Below, in pieces: positions 10,293-22,800 of a stretch of DNA of 64,000 nucleotides. How positions within the stretch are numbered: position 1 is the first letter of the stretch; each line of letters begins with the position of its first letter. Source of the DNA: Seiridium cupressi (Eukaryota; Ascomycota; Sordariomycetes; Amphisphaeriales; Sporocadaceae); the NCBI GenBank assembly GCA_036674765.1, contig JARVKI010000027.1, forward strand, positions 372,001 to 436,000. The letters are read 5' to 3'. The position numbers were made by a program, and so were the translations under genes. The notes under the pieces were generated by a model. That model did no database searches and was not told the DNA's origin. It saw only the letters and a program-made list of their open reading frames with translations.

Positions 10293-12434
10293 TATGTTTA
10301 TCTCGGGAAATGTCCTTTTTAAGGCTAGAAGTGGTGAAAGAGATGCTGGGCGGGATAGTTTCTCGTCGTGTGGGCACTGCGATTTATGCCTCTCAAAGCC
10401 CCAGGCAACGAGTTTTGTACATATCGGAGCTGAGGTTCAAGCGTCTAAGAGACCTGAAAAACGATCCCATCACCGCTTCTGGATCCTGTCTTATTGCGTA
10501 AGTAAGCAAGAGTGGTGCGGACTTGAAACCTGGTGCGGGTAAGGTGTTATTCAGATGAAATCGACCCGCTGGTGATAAGGCTGGGTAGAAATATCATGGC
10601 CGCCCAATGCTAGATTAGCATTACGCTGAAGTGAGGCTGAGTTGGGCGGAATTGAAGACGTAGACTTTCCCCTCTTTACCTTATGCATAAGAAAGCTATA
10701 CAAACCATCACGTGTATTCCATGTGCGATCATGCAGGCAGCCACAGTGTGCGGTGTGCGCGAACTAGTTCCAGCAATACGTACCAGAAATGGACATCACA
10801 ACCTCTTGGATTTAACTTGAATAATCTAAAATAACATATCTTCAAGCTACGACGTGTCTGACTTTTGATAGGATTTTGCATCGAAGCAGATAGAGTACTT
10901 GGGTTGCGGGCGTTCTTATTGCAATTTGAATACCCATTACGATCCCAGTGTGAACATACCAGCGCGCGCATTTTCTCGCGTAAATTTTTTTTTTCCTTTT
11001 TCTTTGCAGACTCTGCCTTGAAGGAATAAGGCTACATCATGGGCTGACAGCCACGCCAAGGCCGGCACTGGATGATTGCAGACGACAACGGCCATGGAAC
11101 GGAGAGTTCCCTCCGAAAGCCTGTCATTTTGCGTTGAAATGGAATAACTATTGCACCCGAATAGCATTGTTGTAATAAAATCATACAAAGTATGCCTAGA
11201 ACCCAACTTCGAAGGGGATTTTCTGCGGCGATCTTTTGGAGGTGCTATAGCACCGGCATGAGTTTCGAGAGTGTAGAAGGAGCCAGGGCGTAATTTCATT
11301 CGCACTTCTGGATATGTGAACGCCACAGCGAGAACAGTCAGTCGCCATCCCGCCACAGAAGAGATGCCTCGCATAGTGATTTATGAGGACGATACGCCTT
11401 ACGGACAACTTGGAACATATTTCGGCAATGTTTATGGCACCACTATAAGCCACTAGCAAGGCTTCATCTATGGAACAGGCGGAGCTGGTCCAGGAGAAGC
11501 ACTTTTAGATCTCAGAGCGGCTTCCCAAACGTATATGTATATAGCAAGATATATATGGGTACTCAGATGGAATCTAATATGAATAGCGGATTCTTACTGA
11601 ATTCAACTGGAAATGATATATAAAAGGCAGAAGAGTATACCGTGCAGCCCGGCTCGTCAGATCCATTGGTGACTATCTGTGGACTCATACCCAAAAGAGC
11701 TGTCATGCAAAAGTCTCGCTTGATCCCATGGTAGCCGACATCCCAGACGGTTTTCTATGGCAATTGTTGATTAGCGCTACGGAGCACTAGATTTAGCAGA
11801 AGGAGAAATTAGTTGAGTGCTGATAGGTTTTAGAAGGAAGTCGCGAAACCTTTCCAACGATCCCGCAAGTTTCAATGCAGATAATCCATTAACACCGACA
11901 AGATGGTGACCAGCGAGTATGCACCATACATCCTGGACAAATCCGGGGTTAGCTGCAGCTTGTAACTTACCTATACACCATGGACCTTGTTAGGCCGAAA
12001 TGTGGTCGGCCCTGCGACCGGACCGATTACCGGGCACGGTCTGCACTGCTTCGATTACTAGATTACTTGTGCTTCAAAGCGAGAACATGACATGATGAAG
12101 TCATAGTTAAGGAAATTATGCTGGTTCAATGATTGATTTGAGACCCGATAGTATACTGGGCCTAAGCTCCGAAAAGTATTTAATGGAATCCAGCATTTCC
12201 GATGACTGCTACGTATGGTCGTTAATGGGTCGCATGGCCGGTATTCCCTCTTTCCGCAATCAATATATTTCATTTTACGTCCCTTTACTTTCCAGCCCCT
12301 GCAAAAACCGGGATGTTGCTTCTCAAAGTAGTGCTATCAGGCACTAGGTTCCACTGGCAGGGCCATATTAGCACAAATATTGTCGTTTAAAGCTTTATGC
12401 AAATACAGAAGGAAATGAAATGAATCGGGCATAG
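10293..12434. other. Intergenic, no gene seen
   Basis: About 2.1 kb upstream of the HET gene. Only short open frames without protein-like composition occur on either strand. The stretch is interrupted by stops in all frames and looks like non-coding or strongly decayed sequence. Confidence 0.45.
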
Positions 12435-12972
12435 TCACAGATTTAACCAGAATGAGAGAGTCTCAGGCTCGGTCCTTTCGAAAATGAAATCGCCTTTCGA
12501 AACCCCCGCAACAGGCAAATACGATGACCAGAGGGTATTCGGAATCCCAACAGAGGCACTACATCTAGAAAGTATAACCACCGCAAACTCAGTAGGACAA
12601 GCTATCGCCAATTTTCGGTCCAGCGGCTGAAATCCTCCCAGAAATAACAAGTCTCCCGGAGGTGTTGTGAACTTTTCCTGGTAAATCCCATACGACCATC
12701 CGTCACTAGTCAAGCTGACTCAGATCCTGTTCTGCATGTCTTGAACCAGCAAAACGACAATAGTGTTCTGCTAAAACGGGTTTCAGCGACATAATAGTCT
12801 GAATGACCTCTCCTTTGTTATGAGAGAGGCGTACGGGTGTGACTGGTGATTCATCCCTCACATCTCCGGCAACCCAATCCTGACCCAACAAGCAACGCCT
12901 TACAACGTAGGCGACCAAGACGAACCCCAAGATGTCGCGCGGTGGGTCATTCAGCACGCATTCATGGCTCAT
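12435..12972 (-). pseudogene. Possible frameshifted gene remnant, unknown family
   Basis: Two minus-strand frames abut. The first starts at an ATG at 12972 and runs 88 codons to a stop at 12706-12708. The second overlaps it by 8 bases from 12713 and runs about 92 codons to 12435. One single-base frameshift near 12710 would join them into about 180 residues with mixed, protein-like composition: hydrophobic blocks such as LGFVLVAYVVRRCLL and PGDLLFLGGF, and acidic ends. I recognise no family. The intact first ATG and the abrupt frame change favour a decayed gene or a sequencing indel, but chance open frames cannot be excluded. Confidence 0.25.
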
Positions 12973-13426
12973 ATAGCAGCATTTGAGGAAGTAGACCTGT
13001 GTCTCTTTGGTTTATGGGATCTTGAGAGATGCACTAGAGGACAATCTCTCCAGAGAGCCCGACGTGGCTGCCGCAGCGCAATGGGTCCTCCATGCACATT
13101 ATATAGTATAGCCCGATATGCGCAGTTGTCCTCGACAGAGGACATCGAATGAATGGCCCCTGGTACCATCTATTAGGGCGAGTGTGGTTTTAGTATAAAC
13201 CGCTGGCTGTTCTGGGAAGTGCAACTTGAAGCTTTTGCGGAAAAGCAGGAACATCATACAATAGCAGGGACGCTGGGGCGCGATGCTGGACGGCTGATGA
13301 GCGTGTTCGAGAAGACGAGTCTCTAGACTAATAAAGGTAACATGAGATTGCGTGTCTCAAGGCAACCTGGCTGTGCCAATTTTTATTGTTTTGTTCTAGC
13401 AAAATATACAGTGCTTTCTGCTATAA
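12973..13426. other. Intergenic, 3' side of the Dus1 gene
   Basis: This lies downstream of the Dus1 stop codon. No convincing coding frame was seen. It may include upstream parts of the remnant that ends to its left. Confidence 0.4.
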
Positions 13427-15289
13427 TCATCCACAGACTAGCTCATCACTCACGAGCCCCTTTTGCTTTTCGTCCATCTCGGGCTCTTTGATGCCATCTA
13501 TGCCATCTGGTCTGGGCAATTCTCCCTCGACTCCATTACTCTGGCCATTGCTCTTCACTATTTCTTCCTGTTCTATCTTCTTTTTATCTTTCTTGCTCAG
13601 ACTCAGTGCCCCTTTGGCCAATGCCTCTTTGGGTAGTGGACGAACAATCGGCTGCGCAATCCACCACGCCCTCTTACACGCCTTGACGGTGGCTACTGAG
13701 CTTTCAGGATCGTACTCCGGGTCTTCTTTCGCTGCATCAGCCTCATCATTGACCCCATTCTTTGCTTCCATGGAGATTGGCTTTATCCCCGGCTCAGGCT
13801 CCTCGAGACTCTTTCCATCCGTCTTCTCGTACTCGATCAGACCCTCCGCCACTCTACGTTCAACCAGCTCGAGCACATGCTCGAAAGCCGGAACGTCGCC
13901 GGGCCTAGCCTTCGCCAATGCGTCGCGGATATCCGTGTTCTTTGCTACGAAATGTCGGAGTAGGTGAAAGAGATGTGGGCGCATCGCCACTAAATTGGGA
14001 TCGGAGCACAGTTTGGGCTTTGGACCGCTCTCCTTCTTCCTCTTCTTCTTTGCAGGGCCTTCCTCTTCTGGCTCTTCTTCGCCTTTTGACTGGTGCAGCC
14101 AGCCTGTCTCATCTCCGACCATGAAAAGGGGCCGCCGTTCTGGCGGCGTTCCTCGAACGACGTATTTGTAGATAATATCCATGTACCGCCTGAATATAGC
14201 GTCAACCCTGTATCCACCTTTCCCATCCTTGCCGCGCCAATATTCTCTACTATCATGGCTCGGTGCTGGTAGTTCAGCAAAGATGGATGGGTCACTCAAA
14301 TTACCCTCGGCGCTCATGATCGCGTCGGCGCCTGTAGCTTCAAGACATTTCTCCACATCGCCATGCTGAAGAATATTGCCATTGGCAAAAATCACCGTGT
14401 CTGGTGGGAGGTTGTCCCTCAGGTATCGTATATAGCTCCAATCAGCGACGCCTGTGAGATGTCCCTTCTGTTCCCTCCTCCGGCCGTGCAATGTAACGAT
14501 ACTTGCGCCGGCGGCCAGAACATTTTTGGCATATGCGAGTGTCTCCTCTTTCGTATCGAGGATCCTGATCTTGGCCGTCACAGGGATCGGTAGATTTAGA
14601 TGTAATGTGTTGATGAGCCTGTACACCAGATCTTGGTCTTCCTGCAAGAAAGCGCCGTAGTGACCTTTCCTTGCAATGCCCTGCGGGCAGCCCAGATTCA
14701 GATCGACGGCATCGCAGTAGGGCGCGGCGAGCTGCGCGGCAGCTAGAAGGTGTGCCGGTTCGTTGGCGCAGAATTGTACAAAAAGCGGTCGGTCAATCGA
14801 GGGATTCCCGTCAAGCCATGGCGTCGTATCGACGGGTGGTTCTGGCTCCCCTCTCTTCGCAACTGGCGCCGGGCGTACTGATTGAAAGTGTGTGTCTCTG
14901 TACTTGGTTGTCTCCTCGAACAGTCTGGCGTGGAACATGGGTGTATATGCCAGAAGTTTCGCGTTCTCGGTCGGTTTCATGAAAGATCGTGTGAGCATGC
15001 GCCATGCCTGCGAATGCCGCTCAGATTAGTATAGTGATCTCGGTGGACATGGCAATGGTCTTGTGAGCGCATGTGTGAGAAAGGGGAGCCAAAGGTGTTG
15101 ATAGTGCAGAGAGAAAATACAGACAAATTCAGACTGATCGACCATGGGTGCTACCACGAATTTCGGGCTCCCAATACTCTCGTAGAAGGCTCGTCCGTGG
15201 AGTTTTGGCCTAGTTATCGTGGTCGTCGCATTTTGCGCCGGCGCAACGTCAGTTGTCGCAGTCGCGACTGCAGATTCTGTGGAAGCCAT
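13427..15289 (-). CDS. dus1: tRNA-dihydrouridine(16/17) synthase Dus1
   Basis: Two exons, 15289-15125 and 15007-13427, joined across a 117-nt intron (donor GTCTGT, acceptor CGCAG), give 581 aa. The enzyme is an FMN-dependent oxidoreductase that reduces uridine to dihydrouridine in the D-loop of tRNA. Visible motifs are the FMN-barrel start VVAPMVDQSE (about 46-54), LNLGCPQGIARKGHYGAFL with the conserved GCP cysteine at about residue 162, VTAKIRILD, IVTLHGRRREQKG, FANGNI and GADAIMSAEG. The splice junction reads QSEF-AWRML, matching the usual family sequence there. The C-terminal 200 residues hold a Lys-rich, probably nuclear-localising stretch (KKKRKK) and an acidic, poorly conserved tail. 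The donor GTCTGT is weaker than the fungal norm, but the domain continuity supports it. Confidence 0.93.
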
Positions 15290-17067
15290 GCTGGCGTAGC
15301 GTCTCCGGACCAGAAGCAGAGATCTCCTGCCTGGAGACGTCCAGCGGGCGAAAGCTACTCGCGCGACCTCCAGCGTGTCTGTCGTGGCCGCTGTGCTTTC
15401 CGCGTCGGGTACAGTGACTGTGCAGAGCTTAAGTCCGCGAGGAAAGCTGCGATCTCCAAATCTTACAGAATTTTGGTAGGGGTCCAGGGCCTAGAGCGGA
15501 GACAGTTCGGTTCGGCATATCGAGCCCGTAGCCTTGCATAATCTACGCAAGGCTGGCAGAGTGCCCCGTGAGAGGATCGTTGTAATTTTGTGATTGGCTT
15601 CAGGCGCCAGGATGGAGCTCTAGGGGATAGCGTGCCCCTCCATCCTGCTGGTCTCAGTTGGGGACACCCCTGGGAATCTCGCTTCCTGTCACGCCGGGCC
15701 AAATGAACCACTTGAGCTTTCAATGGGACAAAGCCTGCGCTTGGGTAATTGGGAACGAATTACTACAACGGATTGCGTGTCGCGAGATGAGGGATGCGAA
15801 CCATGGTCAAAGCAGTCAAGATCTGCCAAAAGGAACAATCCCAGATGCAGATTGCGTAACCGAGGGCGTTGCAGAATAAAAAGCAAAACCATCCCAAGTC
15901 ACGCTGCACAGTACAACTCGTATTGGGACGACCGAAGTACCGGTACAAGCAAGCAACCAAGCAAGCGGGCTTTGCAGTATTTCCAGGCTTGCGTCTGTAA
16001 GATCTAGCGCGGCCGCTGGCTGGCACATATCTTGGCACCGTTGAACCATGAAATCTAAATCCCAAAGCATATGCACCGGTCGGCTCCCGTATGTCTAACG
16101 TCCCTTTGGACCATTGCAAACTTTAACTGTTTATTTCATGTGTCAAAGCCGGCAAGTCGGGCGCAAGCTTGGAAAGCATATCGAACGTGGGGTGCACCTC
16201 CATTGGCAAAGCGATGGGAACCTGTGAGTGGTGCCAGAGCTGCGTAGGAAAGGACAAGATCTCTCTTTCAATGCTATGTATTATTCGCGCTATTTCATCC
16301 CAAAATACGGGTTTGAGAAGAATCGCTCGGGCCTCGGCCTGCCAGAAACCTCCAAATCAAAAACCACATCTTTTTCCCAAATACAAATACACCCCTGGTT
16401 TCTCTGTCCTGGGGCCTCATGTTAAGACGACAAGGCGTGGACTATACCCACATGCAAAGCTATATTCGCTCGCATCCCGAACGGTCCTGGGTTCTAAGCT
16501 CCTGAGTGGCTGATTCTTGGCGCGATACTACCGTGGTAGTCCCGCTCACATGCAGATGCGTACGTCGCTTCCAGTGTGGCATGAACTAAACCCCTCAGGA
16601 GCCCGCAATTCGGCATGCAGATACCCCTCTCTGAGATATCGTGCACGTTTTCGAGTCCAAGGTTGGGCCTATCGTGGGACAAACGAGACTTAGTGCAATG
16701 ACGCATCAGTGCCGAACACATCTTCCGACGTCTTCGTATTGACTAACAAACCATGGTGGTCGAATCCGTAGTTGAGTCCATCGTGGTTGAAGGCCCTATT
16801 GGGGTGTCGGAGTGGTAAGGGGAAAAGGAAAATAAAAAATGTAGTGATCGAACGACATGCAGTTGCTGCCCATTTACCATAGTCCGTCTATCTCAGCAGG
16901 TGGATTCGAGTGATCCATTAATTCGAGAACGCCATAGACACCTTACTATGCTGACCTGCCTAACGCCTCCCGAGGTGAATAGTCGAAATACATAAATGAC
17001 GAGTGACAATGCTTGCGAGTGAAAATGAGACGGCTTGTTGAGATGTGCGCGCTTGAAATGCTGATCA
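15290..17067. other. Intergenic between Dus1 and Bni4-like genes
   Basis: The left part is the Dus1 promoter; the right end is the 3' region of the Bni4-like gene. A 156-aa plus-strand open frame at 15071-15541 runs antisense to Dus1 exon 1 and is not credible. Nothing else was recognised. Confidence 0.5.
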
Positions 17068-19827
17068 TCAGAAAAAGTGCGTATAAATCTTGGATGTCTC
17101 GTGGACCTCCATCTCCTAGAGAGCGTATTAGTCAATGGCATCCTGACCAACAATGCCATGTTGCAAAGACCTACCATTTTGAAGCTGTTTAGTTCTTCCT
17201 TGATCTGCTGGGCCAACATCGGGGTGAGGCGATTGCAAGTAGCAATCTCCCCCCTTCTGTCATATTCTTGCGGAGGCCAGGTGTCGTGGAAGATTATACG
17301 GGGACTAAACGTCGCATTGCGCTTGCCCATACCGCCTGACGGCGTTCCTGGCGCACTCTTGGTGTCCTGGCGGAGCTTCAGTGCCGACATGAAATAGTCT
17401 TCGGTGCCTATCGCGATGGCCTTGTGACCCAGCGTATCTTCATTAGGGGTGCTCGGTGCAGTGGAACTTGGGGAGTCGGAGACATTCGGTATCATGGGAA
17501 GTTCAAAAGCGGGACTCTTGCCCGTCTGCGGAGATGGGCTGGGCGAATTGCTGCGAGCTGTACCAAGTTAGTCATGTAATTTCTCGCCAGAACAATCATT
17601 TAGTTGGCACACTCACTCTTGAGTATACCCTTTCTGATGGCACCCAGGACCTCAGCACGTTCCTTCTCTCCCCCAACTATGCTCTTTCGAGTGTTGGAGT
17701 CTGTACCGGAGCTACCAACGCGATCGGATTTGAGACTGTCGGCATGCACCGCATCCATGGCATCTATCGAGTTCCGCTCTAGATGCGGGAAACCGGAGGC
17801 ACCTGACTGCTGACCGAGATCCGCGTTCGAAGTCACATTAACCCGTTCTCTTTCGGCTTCGACCGTGATCATTGTAACCGATGCTTGGCTGGCCTCGGGA
17901 GCTGCCACTTCACCAATCGGTGATCCAATGATAGATTTTGGCCGGAACAATCCTACCAGAGACCGACCACCCTTTTTCATGCCCTTGCCCATCTTTCGGA
18001 GCATAATAGACGCCGAAGACGCGGTGGAAGAGATGGACAAGTTGTCGGTCGACCCCGTGAATATCTTGGTTCCCGAGTAAATGTTGTTTCCCAAGCCGCT
18101 CGCCTCTTGTTTCTGGGCGATACGGGCTTGCTCCTGCTCGTACAGATCATCGGCATCAGGCTCTTTCCGAAGCTTCCCTGCATCATTTTGACTCGACTTG
18201 CTTCCCTCCCCTGTCTTGTCCGTGCCTGCCGCCGTTTTGAACTCAGCAGCGCTGCCAAATGAGAAGGCCCGGCGTAGCCGCGAGGTCTTGCCCTTAGACT
18301 TGAACCCCTTCTCGTTGATTGCAGCAAGGTGTTGGGCAGCTGGGCTGTTGGCCGTAGACGCTTGAGATGCACCCTGGGCCTTGGTCGGCGGTGGTGTGGC
18401 GACACTGCCCGACCCGGGCTTGGCTACTTCATCCGCTGCCATGGTTGCCGGTTTGGACAACGGCGACGGGGTGAGTACTCGCTTCGCGGCATCAGACGAT
18501 GAACTCCTCGGCGGGATGCTCACCAACTTGGGATAATCCGGGTTGTTGGACTTTTCATCAGTGGGTTTCACAGTCGAGGCGGGGCTAGTTGTGGGGGCAG
18601 ATGCATTGGGGTTTCGATTGGCAGACTAGAATGGCACAATGTATCAGTACAGTAAGGGGCAGGAGGATCAGTGGTTGATTGGACAATACACCGGAACAAG
18701 GATTGGATTGGTGCACTTACCGAAGATGGCCGCGAATTGCTGCTCCTGCTCGACACGAGGCTTTCTGAGCTGCCATTCCGGGGTTGAGTGGCGGCAGCGT
18801 TGTTGTTGACATTGCTTGCTGAAGATGATGCAGGGACAGGGACAACTCGAGGTGCGGTCTTCTGGTTCTTATCAGATATGCTGACCTTCTTTGAGCGCAG
18901 GGCTGCTTCTGTTTGTTGCTTGAGCTCTTGTGGGGTCAGAGGGTTTGGAAAGTCGGATGTATCGATAGAGTGCATGCTGCGCCGCCGAAATCTCCTCAAC
19001 TCGTCCTCAGTGGGTTGCCGTTGGATCAACATGTCGTCAGCCGACATCCCAGGTACATAGCCATACAGACTGTGCGGTCTGGCTGCCAACGTTGCCGAGT
19101 TCCTGGGAATTGCCATTTTCTGCCCCATGACCCGTGGGTTATACAAATGAACAACAGTGGCCATGCCCGAGCCAGAGGGCATTGCTGAGCCCGACCCAGA
19201 GCCCGAGGTTGAGACCGAGGGCGTGGTCTGGGATTGCGAGGAATGGCTCGAAGCTGTATCTACCGTCGTCCGTGGCGTGGCCCGTCTGTACCTTTCGGGG
19301 GCAGCTTTCCCACTCGCGACCTGAGCAAAGGTCGGCTGACTGGCAGGCATGCCTGACTGTCTTGTCCCTGTTGGCAGTGATGAATCGTCGCGAGTCATTC
19401 CCTGCACGGACACTTTCGCAGAGCTTGGAAGATTGGTCATTGACGCATGGGTCTGATATTGTGGACGAGAAGGAGCATTAGAGCCCACCGTTTGTGTCGT
19501 CGGCAAAACGGGGGTCGATGATGTCCTTAGCGCTCCGTACGGCTGCCATTGCCCGCCGTTGCCCAGAGCAGGCGTAGATGTGAAGGCATACTGCTGGACT
19601 GGGCCGGCAGATATGCCTCGGTAACTTGTTTGTCCTCCAACGCCACTAGGTAAGCCAGGATATGCGTTCCGTTGACTCTGTGAATTTGATGCGTATGGCT
19701 GGCCCACCCCTGATTGGGATTGGTTGTGTGAATGTCCTGACATGACTCCTGATGCTGAGCCTGGTCGTGCTTGAAGCATAGTAACTGTTCCGTTTTGTTG
19801 AGGGAACGACTGGACCATAGCAGCCAT
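17068..19827 (-). CDS. Bni4-like septum/bud-neck scaffold (PP1-targeting)
   Basis: Four exons, 19827-18721, 18625-17617, 17557-17175 and 17115-17068, with introns of 95, 59 and 59 nt, encode 848 aa. Most of the protein is Ser/Pro/Thr-rich and likely disordered, with a basic block around the second exon (KGMKKGGRSLVGLF) and VLGAIRKGILK before the second intron. The C-terminus carries the highly conserved tail FSPRIIFHDTW, EYDRRGEIATCNRLTPMLAQ, IKEELNSFKMEMEV and a final YTHFF, partly encoded by the 48-nt last exon. By recall this tail matches Bni4, which recruits the phosphatase Glc7 to the septin ring for chitin deposition in yeast. The start at 19827 sits in ACCATGG; another ATG lies six bases upstream. 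The family call rests mainly on the tail. Confidence 0.75.
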
Positions 19828-22800
19828 GGTCATACACAAGACAAGCTGTCCCCAATAGTGTATCTGAATCAGCTCTTCGAGGAGCGCTGAAATTGTCTAC
19901 GGGAGCCCAAAACCGTGGGAATGGGAGCAGAGCCCAGGGTGTGTCAAAGCGAGAGTCGTGTCTTGGCTAAGATCAAGAGACACTGGCAGAAGAGCAGTTA
20001 GTTTCAGATAGCGCGACAGTAAATTGGTAGAGACAAGCAACAAATATCAAGACACGGTTTGCTACACTGGTGCGGTTACGGGCTCGTGTGACTGGGCTTT
20101 TTTTTTTCTTTCGCGAACAGGCTACAATTGAAATCAAATGCACACCTCTTAGCTTTATGGAGTTGATTTATAAGAAAAGACCCGGCCAGTACTCGGTCGA
20201 GAGCTCGATTGCGGAAAAAAGTCGTGGCGCGGAAGGGAGATTGCGAAAGCGACCGGTAGTGTCTTGATAGGGGGTTTCGAATCGAAGGACGCCTGCGACC
20301 GGAAGAGGTGGAAACGAATGGTAGACTTCGCCACAAGATATCTACTGCTACCGTAGAAACTTGTTTGGCCGGTGACCGTCGAGTATTTCTCACGACGGAT
20401 CGGCGTCGAAAAAGATTGGCGAGGTTTTCGGGGTCGGGGGGCGTTTTCAGGTGTCACGAAGGGACACACTGAAAGATGGTGGAGTTTTGCCTTAGAGTGA
20501 CATGGAAGGCAAAGCCAATCGAACAAGGCAGTCCGAGCGTCTCCTTCTCTTTTTTTTTCTTTCTTTTTTTCTTCCGCGAAAAGAAAAAACACTTGGGTGT
20601 TTTTCGGTGCCTTTCCGTATGGGCTTTTTAATGGATATATGCCGTGTCCAGTGGTGTTGCAAAAAGTCTAAGACAGACACCAAAAGGGCTCAGCAGCAAG
20701 TGGGAAAGGGGGAAGCGTGGAGTCGACGACAGGGTCCTCAGCTGTGGAAACAAAAGGGAGCGGACCTCGAAACCCGGGCAGCTGGTAGTAGAATTAAGGA
20801 GAAACCGCGATGTATGTACTAGGAAACAAGGGCACGAAGAATGGGACAGGAAAGAGGAAAGGGTTGAGGGAACGATAGTGACGATGATGGTTTCCAAGGA
20901 GTCAAAGTCGAAAGTCGGGATGTTTTAGAATGGAAGAGACGGGAGGCAGGTGAAGTGAGTAGCAACGCAGGGGAAAGAAAGAATCTACGGATTATGGCAT
21001 GAGGTGCCCGTCTGCCTTCACTTGCCAATGGGAGCGCGAGGGGAGGAGCCAGGTCTGGGACTGGGACCCGTGGAAATCGATGCACCCACACCGCGACCCA
21101 CACCCGTTCTGCGTAGCAGAGGCACGAAAAGGCGCCATTTCCTAGCACGTCTAGCGTTGCACTGCGCCCACCACCTACCTTCCCTAGCACCTCCCTAGCC
21201 ATTCAACCTTTTGCCCAGAAGCAGCTCTGCTTGCGCTAGCCGGTAGCTCGCTAGCAGGCCCCTAGGCCCGATCAGATCAACTGGAGGTGCCAGCCAGCGC
21301 CAGCCAAGCAGCGACAACAGCGGCAGGGCCAGATCGGCCAGGGCCAGCTCCAGGTACTTGCAGGGAGCACCGCGTTCTGGGGCGACCGCTCTGGCCTCAG
21401 GTACCGCGACTTGTCTGCAGTGCACGCCCACACGCCGTCGCTGCTGGCCGCTGTCTCTGCTGCTGTTGAGCGCCGGCGTGAATGTACATACTGGCCTCCT
21501 GCAGCCTGTGCCCCATTTGGCCTTTCCACACCCGCGGAACGTCAACAACTCGTACAAGGCCGTGCTGCCATTGGACGGGTCCCATAACGGTGGCGGTCGA
21601 CAGGCATTGATCACTGTCGCGCTAGACAAGCAATGAGCAAGGGGGTATACGCGGCGACCCTGATCCAAATGCAACACATTTCATTTTATTCCACTGTCGC
21701 GGCTCCCAGGAAGTTGCAACGTTTGCATTGACTCAATTCACTAACACGAGCTTCCCAGCTTGTTCTCCTATTTCTATTTACATTGCCAATGCCACAGTTG
21801 AACTTGATGGCAGGCATTTGCAGTAGATGCAGCAGGTGCAGATGTCTCGTCAAGTGGTAATCTCTAGCAAATCTCACAATTTCCAGTCCACCTGAGCCCC
21901 ATCAACGTTCGACGGATACGGACACTTCAGAGAGCCCGATACACTACCGGACTCTCTGCCATATCTTTCTGTCCACGCAATCGGGTAAAAGAGAGCTGAC
22001 TGGCACGCCGTTGTAGCCTCGGCCGGCGAAAGCGCACTTGTGGAGATGGTATACGACGTCAGTCGATCGATCAATCGTCAACATTGCTCAAAAATAGTGA
22101 CCTAGACATTTTGCCCTCGGGTGATGCAATGGAAGGGCTTCAATCGTGTTGCTTCCATGCCTATGCCCACGAATCCGCACATTCCTAGGCCCCCTGGTAT
22201 TGTCCCGCTCTAGTTCTGCAACCCTTCAGGAGAATCAATGCTGAGCAGGCCACCATTGCCAAGTTGCAGGCGATTCGATTCGTCCTGCGATTTCCATGCC
22301 ATTCGGAGCTTCTGCAGGTTGTGCATGGGCTAATCTGATGCAACCAATGCTCCGACCAGTGATCAGCCATACCGAGGATCGCCCTAAAAGACAACTCCAA
22401 AATACGATTGGAGGATCTAGGGTTGCGCAATGCAGGCACAAGATTGAACCAATGGACGAGCCTTTTGCTTGAAGGAGGCCCTTCCGAATGGCCTAAATTG
22501 GAGGGTAGGTAGTCTTGCCTGTTGCGTGCAGTATAAACTTAGCGAAGGGCAAGGCGCCAAGTTACCAATTATGGCCGCCTTGAGCTCCCACACAATGACA
22601 ACTCATCACTCTTCTTAACGGAAGACGCCCCAGTTATTCCTCCGCACCAGAGGTTACGTGCAATTTCTAATTTGAGTCGTGAGCCTTGAGGCTCCCCGGC
22701 CTGTCATTATTTAAAAGAAACGTAGCCGCTCGCGACCTGCGCATCAAATCTGTCAAGAGACCATTGCCAATCGGTGCCATCACCCGTCGTGCATCTTTGT

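Noticed and set aside
21195..21677. 160-aa minus-strand open frame in the gene desert
   Set aside because: GC-rich local composition opens frames on both strands here; no protein-like pattern.
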